NCBI RefSeq assembly: GCF_021390435.2
Contig: NZ_JAJVCN010000002.1
Span: forward strand, 62,001 to 126,000
Direction: 5' to 3'
DNA: 64,000 bases
Origin: Kibdelosporangium philippinense
Lineage (GTDB): Bacteria > Actinomycetota > Actinomycetes > Mycobacteriales > Pseudonocardiaceae
Positions 26,310 through 34,367 of the stretch are shown one piece after another. Under the pieces are notes generated by a model that worked only from the letters and a program-made list of their open reading frames with translations, made no database searches and was not told where the DNA came from. Positions within the stretch are counted from its first letter, which is position 1. Each line of letters starts with the position of its first letter. The position numbers were made by a program, and so were the translations under genes.

Positions 26310-27469
26310 GACGCGGGCAACACAGTGCCGACGACCTCCGCGAGCCCAACGACCGAGCCGTTCGGGCCCGGCGCGCTCGCGGTGATCCGCACGGTGTCGT
26401 GATCCTCCAGGAAGGTTCGCTGCTCGCCGCCTGCCAGCGTGATCTTGTCCCGCCCGCCCCAGCTCATCTCCAGGAAACAGCCCAGTTGGTTGCGTTCGGG
26501 CCCGGACACCGTGCCCGAGGCGAACAGGTCGCCGGGCCGCACGGTCGCGCCGTTCACCGTCATGTGCGCCAGCTGCTGGGCGAACGAATAGAACATGTCC
26601 GAGAACTTCGGCCGGGACACGATCGTGCCGTTCCAGTCGATCCGCAGCAGCAGGTCAAGCCCCCAAGGCTGGTCCTCGACCAGGTATTCCTGCACTGCAT
26701 GCGTACGCGGCGGCGTGTGCACGCGCGCGGCCGAGAACGCGTCGAGCGGAGTGACCCACGCCGAGACCGACGTGGCGAACGACTTGCCAAGGAACGGGCC
26801 GAGCGGCACGTACTCCCAGCCCTGGATGTCGCGCGCGGACCAGTCGTTCACCAGCACGACGCCGAACACGTGGTCCGCGGCGGCAGACGTGGACACGCGA
26901 CTGGTCACCGGACCGCCGCAGACGAACCCGACCTCGGCCTCGATGTCCAGACGCTCCGACGGTCCGAACACGGGCCCTCGCTGCTGACCGTGTGGCCGTA
27001 TGACAGGCGTGCCGGACACGACGACGGTGCCCGCGCGGCCGTGGTACCCGACCGGCAAATGAGTCCAGTTGGGCTGCAGCGGCGGGTCGTTCGGCCGGAA
27101 GATCCGGCCCGCGTTCTCGGCGTGGTACTTCGAGGAGAAGAAGTCCACGTAGTCGGCGACCTGGAACGGCAGAACGGCGTTATCTATAGGTATCAGCGCC
27201 GCGCCACGCGGCGCCGCCGATGCCTGGGTGAGCTCGACGAGCCGCGCCCGGACGTCCGTCCACGCCTGCCTGCCCGCCGCGAGCAGCGGGTTCAACGTGT
27301 CGGCGGCGACCAGGTCGGCGTGCTCACCGAAGGAAGACGCGATAGGCCTCAGCGGCAGCGCCTGATCGCCCACCCGCACGGCGATCTGGCCGTCGACGAC
27401 GCCGTATGGCAACGTCTGCGGACCGAACGGCTGGTCGGCGCTGAAGGCCTCGTCTTCCACCCACGTCAC
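26306..27469 (-). CDS. fahA: Fumarylacetoacetase
   Basis: Last step of tyrosine/homogentisate breakdown, giving fumarate and acetoacetate. Fumarylacetoacetase N-terminal domain followed by the FAH domain with the active-site region (DYVDFFSSKYHAENAGRIFR), VGYHGRAGTVVVSG, EAEVGFVCG and VLVNDWSARDIQGWEYVPLG. 387 residues. GTG 27469 overlaps the stop of the preceding gene (GTGA) and gives the family-like start VTWVEDEAFS. Translationally coupled on both sides. Confidence 0.96.
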   Translation of the reverse strand: MTWVEDEAFSADQPFGPQTLPYGVVDGQIAVRVGDQALPLRPIASSFGEHADLVAADTLNPLLAAGRQAWTDVRARLVELTQASAAPRGAALIPIDNAVLPFQVADYVDFFSSKYHAENAGRIFRPNDPPLQPNWTHLPVGYHGRAGTVVVSGTPVIRPHGQQRGPVFGPSERLDIEAEVGFVCGGPVTSRVSTSAAADHVFGVVLVNDWSARDIQGWEYVPLGPFLGKSFATSVSAWVTPLDAFSAARVHTPPRTHAVQEYLVEDQPWGLDLLLRIDWNGTIVSRPKFSDMFYSFAQQLAHMTVNGATVRPGDLFASGTVSGPERNQLGCFLEMSWGGRDKITLAGGEQRTFLEDHDTVRITASAPGPNGSVVGLAEVVGTVLPAS

Positions 27470-28341
27470 AGCAACCCCAGTTGTTCCAAGTCGGCGACCG
27501 GCTCGGCCAGCGAGCACGAACCGTAAGACGCGAAGACACCGCGCACCGCGTGCGCAGCCGCCTCGGACAGCTCGCCCGCCTCCTTGGCGAGTGCGTCCGA
27601 GTCGGTGCTGTTCAGCGCCTCACGGACGTCTCCGCCGGACAGCGACCGCGCCGTGGCGACCAGCAGGTTGAGGAAGCCGTGGTGGGTGAATCCGGTCTCC
27701 TCATCAGTGTGCCGGACGGCGTTGTGCAGACCAGCCGTTGCTTTGAACGACACGCCGCCGGTGCTGACCACGGTCAGGAAGTCGGAGATCTCGTCGACCG
27801 TCGGGAACGCCTGCTGGCTCAGCCCGCCGCAGCGCAGCTTGGGCCAGCTGCCGTGCTCGGCGACCTTGCGGATGCTCTCCAGCCAGTCCGGGCCGCCGCG
27901 GCGCGGCTCGATCACCCGGATGACGTCCTCCGGCACGAACTCGGAGACCCGCTCGAGCCACTGGTCGTCCACGTCGTTGGGCGCCGGCATCTCGACCATC
28001 CGCAGGGCGAGCAGCTCGGTGCGCGACTCGACGATGGACAGCGCCTTGGGCACGCCACCGAGGCCGGTATCGATCACCAGCGACAACGCGACCGGCTTGA
28101 CCGGCCGTGCCTTGATCAGCTCGGTGATCAGCTCGGGCAACCGGGACGCCGGGCACAGGAAAAGGCCCATGACCGCGGCCCGGTTCGACGACCGCATCGC
28201 CAGGTGCGCGGCGATCGCGTCGGGCATCGCCGCGTTGCCTGGCGGGAACAGGGCGGCGTCGTCGACAAGCCTCGCGAGCAGGGGCGGAACACCTCGAGGG
28301 CCGGGCGGCGGGAGTTCGACTGCGCTTGACACGGCTGACAC
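27466..28341 (-). CDS. Conserved protein of the homogentisate operon, function unknown
   Basis: About 291 residues from GTG 28341 (VSAVSSAVELPPPGPRG). I recognise no catalytic motif. It has a TIM-barrel-like feel of alternating strands and helices: PVALSLVIDTGLGGVPKAL, LALRMVEMPAP, WPKLRCGGLSQQAFPTVDEI, GVSFKATAGLHNAVRH, ending in a helical tail. The KATAGLH...R stretch and PKLRCGG resemble phosphate- or ligand-binding loops of barrel enzymes. First gene of the operon with fahA and iclR and divergent from hmgA, so a role in tyrosine/homogentisate breakdown is likely by context only. Confidence 0.7.
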   Translation of the reverse strand: MSAVSSAVELPPPGPRGVPPLLARLVDDAALFPPGNAAMPDAIAAHLAMRSSNRAAVMGLFLCPASRLPELITELIKARPVKPVALSLVIDTGLGGVPKALSIVESRTELLALRMVEMPAPNDVDDQWLERVSEFVPEDVIRVIEPRRGGPDWLESIRKVAEHGSWPKLRCGGLSQQAFPTVDEISDFLTVVSTGGVSFKATAGLHNAVRHTDEETGFTHHGFLNLLVATARSLSGGDVREALNSTDSDALAKEAGELSEAAAHAVRGVFASYGSCSLAEPVADLEQLGLL

Positions 28342-28371
28342 GCTAGTAGCGTACCGGCAACTGAACAAAAA

Positions 28372-28388
28372 TGTCCGCTATTCGGACA
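28372..28388. promoter_or_regulatory. IclR-type operator in the hmgA/fahA divergent promoter
   Basis: TGTCCGCTATTCGGACA is an inverted repeat with 6-base arms and a 5-base centre, the shape of IclR-family operators. It lies between the divergent hmgA (ATG 28400) and the fahA operon (GTG 28341), and an IclR gene ends that operon. One site could therefore control both directions. Confidence 0.7.
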
Positions 28389-28399
28389 CGGGAGAGGAC

Positions 28400-29578
28400 A
28401 TGCCTTACTACCGAAGCGTGGGCGAGATACCCCGAAAGAGGCACACCCAGTTCCGCGCACCGGACGGTTCGCTTTACGCCGAAGAGCTGATGGGCGTCGA
28501 AGGGTTCTCCAGCGATTCGGCGCTGCTCTACCACCGGCATCTGCCCACCGCGATCGTCGACGCGGTCCAGGTGCCCGATGAGCGGGCGACCACTCCCAAC
28601 CTGCCGCTCAAGCCCCGGCACTTCCGTTCACAGGACCTGAAATGGGACTCCGCCGCGGAAGTGGACGCGGTGACCGGGCGGCGCCTGCTGTTCGGCAACG
28701 CGGACGTGAAGATCTGTTTTGTCGCGGCCACCCAGGCCTCCCCGCTGTACCGCAACGCCGCCGGTGACGAGCTGCTGTACGTGCAGACCGGGACGGCCGT
28801 GATCGAGACGATCTACGGCGCGTTGACCGTGGGCGACGGTGACTACGTGGTCATCCCGACTTCGTGCACCTATCGGGTGGTTCCTGGTGACGACTTGCGG
28901 ATGCTGGCCCTCGAGGCGACCGGGCACATCGGGCCGCCCAAGCGTTATCTCTCCGCGAAGGGCCAGTTCCTTGAGCACTCGCCGTACTGCGAGCGCGACC
29001 TGCGCGGCCCGACCGAACCGTTGCTGGTCGACGGTGAGGATGTAGACGTTTTCGTCCGGCACCGCGCCGGCGTGACCCGGTTTACCTATGCGCACCACCC
29101 GTTCGACGTGGTCGGCTGGGACGGCGCGTTGTACCCGTGGGTGTTCAACATCCGTGACTTCGAGCCGATCACCGGCCGCTTGCACCAGCCTCCGCCCGTG
29201 CACCAGACCTTCGAGGGCCCGAACTTCGTCGTATGTTCCTTCTGCCCGCGCAAAGTGGACTATCACCCGTTGTCCGTGCCGGTTCCGTACAACCACGCCA
29301 ACGTGGACTCCGATGAGCTGATGTTCTACGTCGGCGGGAACTATGAGGCGCGTAAGGGTTCCGGAATCGGGTTGGGCTCGTTGTCGTTGCACCCGTCCGG
29401 ATGCACGCACGGTCCGCAACCTGGCGCGGTCGAGGCGTCCCTAGGAGCTGACTACTTCGACGAGACGGCCGTCATGGTGGACACGTTCCGGCCGTTGGAA
29501 CTTGGCGAAGGCGCCGAAGCGTGCGAAGACCCGCGCTACGCGTGGAGTTGGTCAAAGCGCGGACCTGACTGGAGCTAA
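28400..29578 (+). CDS. hmgA: Homogentisate 1,2-dioxygenase
   Basis: Opens the ring of homogentisate to maleylacetoacetate using Fe(II) and oxygen. 392 residues, cupin-type; the C-terminal HPSGCTHGPQPG carries iron-binding histidines, with conserved HHPFDVVGWDGALYPWVFNI and CSFCPRKVDYHP upstream. GGAGAGG six bases before ATG 28400 sets the start (the frame is open much further upstream, but only as antisense of the neighbouring gene). Divergent from the fahA operon. No maleylacetoacetate isomerase gene is seen in this window. Confidence 0.96.
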   Translation: MPYYRSVGEIPRKRHTQFRAPDGSLYAEELMGVEGFSSDSALLYHRHLPTAIVDAVQVPDERATTPNLPLKPRHFRSQDLKWDSAAEVDAVTGRRLLFGNADVKICFVAATQASPLYRNAAGDELLYVQTGTAVIETIYGALTVGDGDYVVIPTSCTYRVVPGDDLRMLALEATGHIGPPKRYLSAKGQFLEHSPYCERDLRGPTEPLLVDGEDVDVFVRHRAGVTRFTYAHHPFDVVGWDGALYPWVFNIRDFEPITGRLHQPPPVHQTFEGPNFVVCSFCPRKVDYHPLSVPVPYNHANVDSDELMFYVGGNYEARKGSGIGLGSLSLHPSGCTHGPQPGAVEASLGADYFDETAVMVDTFRPLELGEGAEACEDPRYAWSWSKRGPDWS

Positions 29579-29696
29579 TGAAATCCGGATTCCGGCAATT
29601 ACCAAGCAAATACTTGGTTGCCAAAGTCCACATGAGACACACATTTCCGGTAGACACGCGCCCGGGAAAAGCAAAACTGGATGCCAATGTTGAAAA

Positions 29697-30542
29697 ATGC
29701 CAAACATGGCAAAACCAGAACGCCCACCATATGTGCGTAGGAGGCTCGGCGCAAAGCTCAAGCGTATGCGGGAAGCGTCCGGCCATACGCTTGACACCGC
29801 TGCGGCGGCTTTGGACAAGACGCGTAGCGCGTTGCATCGCATCGAGACCGGTGAGACCAAGGCCAACGTCCACCTCATTCGCACAATGATGGATCTGTAC
29901 GACCACTTCGATCCCGCTCTCATCGACGCCGTCCGCAAATCCACCCAAAAACCGTGGTTCGCCGCGTACGGCGTCCAGGACAACGGTGGTTACCTCGGGG
30001 TGGAAACCGAGGCCAGCCATGTCGACGAGTTCTCCGCGCAGGTCATTCCGGGGCTGCTGCAGACCGACGGATACATCCGCGCGCTATTCACGACTCGCGG
30101 CAACACGAATCTCGAACAGGCCGCCCTCATCCGATTGTTCCGGCAACGGCGGCTCATCTCCGAATCCGATCCGCTCACGTACACCGCCATCGTCGACGAG
30201 GCCGCTTTGCTCCGCCAAGTCGGCGGCCCCAGCGCCATGCGGGAACAACTGCACCACCTCTTGGAGGTCGCGAACCTGCCGACCGTCACTCTTCGCGTGC
30301 TCCCGCTCGATCTGGGCGCACACGACGCTCTACCAGGACCTTTCTGCCTGTTGTCGTTCCCGGACCCGGAGGACCCCGAATACCTCTATGTCGAGCACGT
30401 CACCGGCACACTGCACTGTGAGGAGGAAGAAGACGTCACCGAGGCACGGACGGTCTTCACGCAACTGGAGTCGGTCGCGCTGGATCCGGACGACTCGGTG
30501 GCGCTGATCCGCGCACTGACCGGCAGCATGATCACAGGCTGA
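29697..30542 (+). CDS. XRE-type regulator with DUF5753 domain
   Basis: 281 residues: N-terminal helix-turn-helix (RRRLGAKLKRMREASGHTLD; ALDKTRSALHRIETGETKAN), then a DUF5753 sensor domain (EFSAQVIPGLLQTDGYIRAL; RQRRLISESDPLTYTAIVDEAALLR; LPTVTLRVLPLDLGAHDAL). This family is abundant in Streptomyces and relatives and is usually paired with a small DUF397 gene, which is missing here. It lies 80 bases before the SWIM/MoxR module on the same strand and could regulate it. The 118 bases before it are AT-richer and hold the short repeat TGCCAAACATGGCA at the start. Confidence 0.9.
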   Translation: MPNMAKPERPPYVRRRLGAKLKRMREASGHTLDTAAAALDKTRSALHRIETGETKANVHLIRTMMDLYDHFDPALIDAVRKSTQKPWFAAYGVQDNGGYLGVETEASHVDEFSAQVIPGLLQTDGYIRALFTTRGNTNLEQAALIRLFRQRRLISESDPLTYTAIVDEAALLRQVGGPSAMREQLHHLLEVANLPTVTLRVLPLDLGAHDALPGPFCLLSFPDPEDPEYLYVEHVTGTLHCEEEEDVTEARTVFTQLESVALDPDDSVALIRALTGSMITG

Positions 30543-30622
30543 CCAGCGCGGACCAAAACTGTCGGTAGGTGCCCCTAAAGTCTCATCCCGAGATCGAAGA
30601 AGACTTTGGGGGTTCGTGCGGG

Positions 30623-31906
30623 ATGGACGTCGACGCGGTCCTTGCCATGGCGCCGGACAAGCAGGTCGCGGGCAGCGCGGCCCGGCTGGCCGCGCCTGGC
30701 AACTGGAGCGAGCTCGGGCATGACGAGCACGCTCTGTGGGGCCTGTGCAAAGGAAGCGGCAAAAAGCCGTACCAGGTGTGCGTCGACCTCAGCGACCGAG
30801 CGACCACATGTTCCTGCCCATCAAGGAAGTTCCCCTGCAAACACGCGGTCGCGGTCCAAGTCATGCACGCTCGTGGCGGCGCGCCGTCGGCGACGCCGCC
30901 AGAGTGGGTCAGCGAATGGCAGCACCGCCGTGAAGTGCGCAAAACACCGAAACCGCTGGACGATTCACCGGAAGCGGTCGAGCGGCGGGCCGCCCAACGA
31001 GCCAAAACCGTTGAAGCACGTGACCTCGCAGTCCAGGGCGGCGTGGCCGGGCTGCGCGAATGGCTGGCCGACGTCGCGCGACGCGGAGTCGCTGAACTCG
31101 CCGGGAGGGATCGTGCCTGGTGGGAGTCGATCATGCGGCGAATGGTCGACGCACAAGCCCCTGGCCTGGCGAATGCGTTGGAAGGCTTGGCATCCGTGGT
31201 CTTCTCCGGCGGTCAACACTGGGCCGAACGCGCAGCTGACCGCCTAGGCAGCCTGCACCTGCTCGCCACCCTCGCGGCCAACCCGCCACCCGAACTGAAC
31301 GACGTCATAAGAATGCGCCTCGGCTACACCGTTACCGAACAAGAGGTACGTGACAAACCCGGGTGGCATGACTCATGGGTTGTCCTGCTGCGCAAAGACG
31401 AGGACGACGGCCGCGTACGCACAACCCGGCAATGGGTGTGGGGCCGCTCGCGGCGGGAATGGGTAACCGTCGTCCGTCACGCAGCAGGTGGCGCGATCCC
31501 AGGCCCAGCACTGCCCATGGGCGAATTCACCGGCGATCTCCACCCCTATCCAGCGGGCGCCCCTCGCCGGATGGCGGTCGGCGACCGCGATCCTTCGACG
31601 GCCGCGCAGCCGATCGACGTGTCCGCAACATGGACGGATGCCTTGGCAAGCCTGGAACCTCTGCTCCGCCAAGATCCATGGCAACGACTGCATCCACTGA
31701 CATGCAAGCAGATCCGACTGGCCGAAGGTCTGTATGCCGTCGACGTCGACGGCCGCGCTTTGCCCGTCGTCGACGACCTCGCTGCCGATCGCGCCCTTGC
31801 CATCCACGGCGGCCAGGCCTTTGACGCCATCGGCTTGTGGGACGGCTGGTCATTCCGCCTGGGCGCAGTCGCCGAACCCGGCGGCGCCCCGGAGGTGGTC
31901 GCGTGA
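30623..31906 (+). CDS. SWIM zinc-finger protein of the MoxR/VWA module
   Basis: 427 residues. The zinc-binding SWIM motif TCSCPSRKFPCKH (CxCx6CxH) is near residues 66-78, with GLCKGSGKKPYQVCVDL before it, as is usual. The rest has no motif I can name; a Trp-rich region (WVLLRKDEDDGRVRTTRQW; WSFRLGAVAEP) follows. SWIM domains bind nucleic acid or protein. ATG 30623 gives MDVDAVLAMAPDKQ, a family-like beginning; an upstream in-frame GTG would start within the spacer. First gene of a five-gene chain; stop overlaps the next start (GTGA). Confidence 0.88.
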   Translation: MDVDAVLAMAPDKQVAGSAARLAAPGNWSELGHDEHALWGLCKGSGKKPYQVCVDLSDRATTCSCPSRKFPCKHAVAVQVMHARGGAPSATPPEWVSEWQHRREVRKTPKPLDDSPEAVERRAAQRAKTVEARDLAVQGGVAGLREWLADVARRGVAELAGRDRAWWESIMRRMVDAQAPGLANALEGLASVVFSGGQHWAERAADRLGSLHLLATLAANPPPELNDVIRMRLGYTVTEQEVRDKPGWHDSWVVLLRKDEDDGRVRTTRQWVWGRSRREWVTVVRHAAGGAIPGPALPMGEFTGDLHPYPAGAPRRMAVGDRDPSTAAQPIDVSATWTDALASLEPLLRQDPWQRLHPLTCKQIRLAEGLYAVDVDGRALPVVDDLAADRALAIHGGQAFDAIGLWDGWSFRLGAVAEPGGAPEVVA

Positions 31907-33279
31907 ACTGGTCCGAAGTCACCCAGAAAATCATCATCGGCTCGACGGATCCCGAGCGGGCGCTGGCCGATTGCGCGGCCTATGGCCTGGCCAGGCGGGG
32001 TGGACGGATCGCGCCCGTGAGCGAGGCCGAACCGATCGCGCCCGCGCCCAAGGACAACCGCCGGGAGGCCTCTGCCCGGGTCGGGGCGATCTTCAGCCAG
32101 GTCATGGCGACCGAGGACAACGAGATGCTGCGGGAATGCTGCCTCGCGCTCGATCGGGGCAACCTTGTCGTCCCGTATCGCCAGCTGCCGGACATTCTCG
32201 CGGCCGCGACGGCTCGATCCGTTGTGCGCGACGCGGTTCTGCCTGCTCTCGGCTCGCGTGGCCGTTGGCTCGCAAGTCGCCGCGTCGGCTGGGCGTGGGC
32301 CGCTGGCGAGGACGGGACGGACTCGCCCATCGACATCGAGGAGGCCCTCGACCTCTCGCCGGTCCAACGCAAGACACGTCTTCTTCTTGCGCGCAAGCAG
32401 GATCCCGACCGGTTCCGGGCGTACATCGGCGCGCAGTGGGCCGAGCTGCGCCGGGTCGAGGACCGCAAGCTGCTCATCGCCGCGTTGTCGGAAAGCCTTT
32501 CCCCGGCGGATGAGCCGATCCTCGAACGGGCGCTCGACGACCGGTCGGCGAATGTCCGTGAGGAAGCTGTCGCACTGCTCAGGAAGATCCCGGGCTCCGC
32601 ACTGTCCAAACGGGCCGAAGAACGGCTGCGGGCCGGTTTGCTCGAAGAGACCGTCGACCTGCACCCGGACGGTCCCTATGAGCAGGAGCCGACTCGTGAG
32701 GAGCTGCGTGACTCGCCGGTCCGCCGGACCGGAGCCGCCCGGCTGAAAGCCGACGCGGCGAGCGTGTCACCGGATTTCTGGATCGACTGGCTCGGCCCGA
32801 AGGCGCCACGCAAGCTGCGGCTGAGCACGTGGGGTACCGCGCTTTTGCAAGGCGTGGCGGAAAACCTCGCGGCGGCAGATGACCCCGTGCCGTGGCTGAC
32901 CGACCTCGCCTCAACCATCAGCTCGACCGCGCTTCTGGACACGTTGGACAAACTCCCGTCGGAGATGCTCGGCCGGGTGCTGATCAGGCTCGCGGGTTCC
33001 TGGGACGCCAACGAACTCGACTACTTCTGCGGCCTGCTCCCCTCGCCGTGGCACCCGGACGTGACCAGGGTCGTGCTGGAGCGCTTCGCTGAACTGGCCG
33101 ACCGTGGCTGGCGCGTCGGCCGCCCGCCCGAAGCCTTGTTACGCCGCGGCGATCTTCGCGTGCTGCACAACCATTGGCCGCGGATCGCAAACCGCTGGCC
33201 GGTGCACGGCGCCGAAGAACTCGTCCTGCGGCTGCGAACCGAACTTCATGTAGAAATCGAACGGAGCGAAAACCCGTGA
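31903..33279 (+). CDS. DUF5691-family protein of the MoxR/VWA module
   Basis: 458 residues from GTG 31903, inside the GTGA overlap with the SWIM gene. Mostly helical. A HEAT-like stretch is visible in the middle (LLIAALSESLSPADEPILER; ALDDRSANVREEAVALLRKI), suggesting a protein-binding scaffold. No enzymatic motif. I assign the family by its fixed place between SWIM and MoxR genes in actinomycetes and cyanobacteria (from memory). Stop overlaps the MoxR start. Confidence 0.8.
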   Translation: MNWSEVTQKIIIGSTDPERALADCAAYGLARRGGRIAPVSEAEPIAPAPKDNRREASARVGAIFSQVMATEDNEMLRECCLALDRGNLVVPYRQLPDILAAATARSVVRDAVLPALGSRGRWLASRRVGWAWAAGEDGTDSPIDIEEALDLSPVQRKTRLLLARKQDPDRFRAYIGAQWAELRRVEDRKLLIAALSESLSPADEPILERALDDRSANVREEAVALLRKIPGSALSKRAEERLRAGLLEETVDLHPDGPYEQEPTREELRDSPVRRTGAARLKADAASVSPDFWIDWLGPKAPRKLRLSTWGTALLQGVAENLAAADDPVPWLTDLASTISSTALLDTLDKLPSEMLGRVLIRLAGSWDANELDYFCGLLPSPWHPDVTRVVLERFAELADRGWRVGRPPEALLRRGDLRVLHNHWPRIANRWPVHGAEELVLRLRTELHVEIERSENP

Positions 33280-34367
33280 GTACACCGACTGTGCTGCGTC
33301 CGAGCGCGGAAACGCAGTACGCCGACGAGCTCGTCGCACTCGCTGCGAATGACGAAAAACCACGCCCGCCGCAGTGGAAACTCTCGCCGCAGGCGGTCGT
33401 GCGCTACGTCCTTGGCGGCACGCTGTCCGACGGCACTGTCATCACGCCCAAGTACGTCGGCGACCGTCGCCTCGTCGAAGTCGCTGTTGGCACGCTCGTG
33501 ACCGACCGCGCGCTGTTGCTTGTGGGCGTCCCAGGCACCGCGAAGTCGTGGTTGTCCGAGCACCTGGCTGCCGCGATCAGTGGTAACTCGACGCTCATCG
33601 TGCAAGGCACGGCTGGCACTAGCGAGGAAGCAGTCCGGTACGGCTGGAACTACGCGCGGCTGATCTCCGAAGGCCCGAGCGAGGCCGCGCTGGTGCCGAG
33701 CCCGGTACTGCGCGCGATGCAGACCGGTGCTGTCGCTCGTGTCGAAGAGCTGACGCGGATGCCGGCCGAGGTGCAGGACTCGTTGATCACGATCCTGTCC
33801 GAGAAGGCGCTTCCGGTGCCGGAGCTGAACACGCAGTTCCAGGCCGTACCCGGGTTCACGTTGATCGGCACGGCCAATGACCGGGACCGTGGCGTGAACC
33901 AGATGTCTTCCGCGCTTGCCCGGCGGTTCAACACCGTTGTCCTGCCGCCACCGGCCACTGAGGACGCTGAGGTCGAGATCGTCAGTCAGCGGGCCGCGCA
34001 GTTGGGCCGTGCGCTGGAGCTTCCGTCCGAGCCGCCCGCGTTGGACGAGGTCCGCAGGGTCGTGCGGATCTTCCGGGAACTGCGTGGCGGAACCACGGTC
34101 GACGGCCGTACGCAGCTCAAGAAGCCGAGCGGCAGCCTGTCGACCGCCGAGGCGATCTCGGTGGTGACCAGTGGAATGGCGCTGGCTGCGCACTTCGGCG
34201 ACGGCAGTCTGGGTGCCGACGAGCTGGCGGCAGGCCTGCTCGGCGCGGTGATCAAGGACCGGGTGTCGGACACCGCGGCCTGGCAGGAATACCTCGAAGC
34301 AGTGGTCAAGGAGCGCAAGGAATGGCGCGACCTCTACCGGGCATGCCGGGAGCTGGACCCGGCGTGA
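33276..34367 (+). CDS. MoxR-type AAA+ ATPase
   Basis: 363 residues. Walker A LLVGVPGTAKSWLSEHL; a Walker-B-position segment AVARVEELTRMPAEVQDSL, where the usual Asp-Glu reads Glu-Glu; sensor 1 LIGTANDRD; arginine finger region SSALARRF; then a helical lid. MoxR ATPases act as chaperones or remodelling motors with VWA-domain partners, encoded here two genes downstream. GTG 33276 lies in a GTGA overlap with the preceding gene; the following start overlaps its stop likewise. Confidence 0.95.
   Translation: MSTPTVLRPSAETQYADELVALAANDEKPRPPQWKLSPQAVVRYVLGGTLSDGTVITPKYVGDRRLVEVAVGTLVTDRALLLVGVPGTAKSWLSEHLAAAISGNSTLIVQGTAGTSEEAVRYGWNYARLISEGPSEAALVPSPVLRAMQTGAVARVEELTRMPAEVQDSLITILSEKALPVPELNTQFQAVPGFTLIGTANDRDRGVNQMSSALARRFNTVVLPPPATEDAEVEIVSQRAAQLGRALELPSEPPALDEVRRVVRIFRELRGGTTVDGRTQLKKPSGSLSTAEAISVVTSGMALAAHFGDGSLGADELAAGLLGAVIKDRVSDTAAWQEYLEAVVKERKEWRDLYRACRELDPA

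Noticed and set aside
27584..28399. Long N-terminal extension of homogentisate dioxygenase
   Set aside because: Antisense to the operon gene on the other strand; the family start MPYYRSVGEI at 28400 has its own GGAGAGG.
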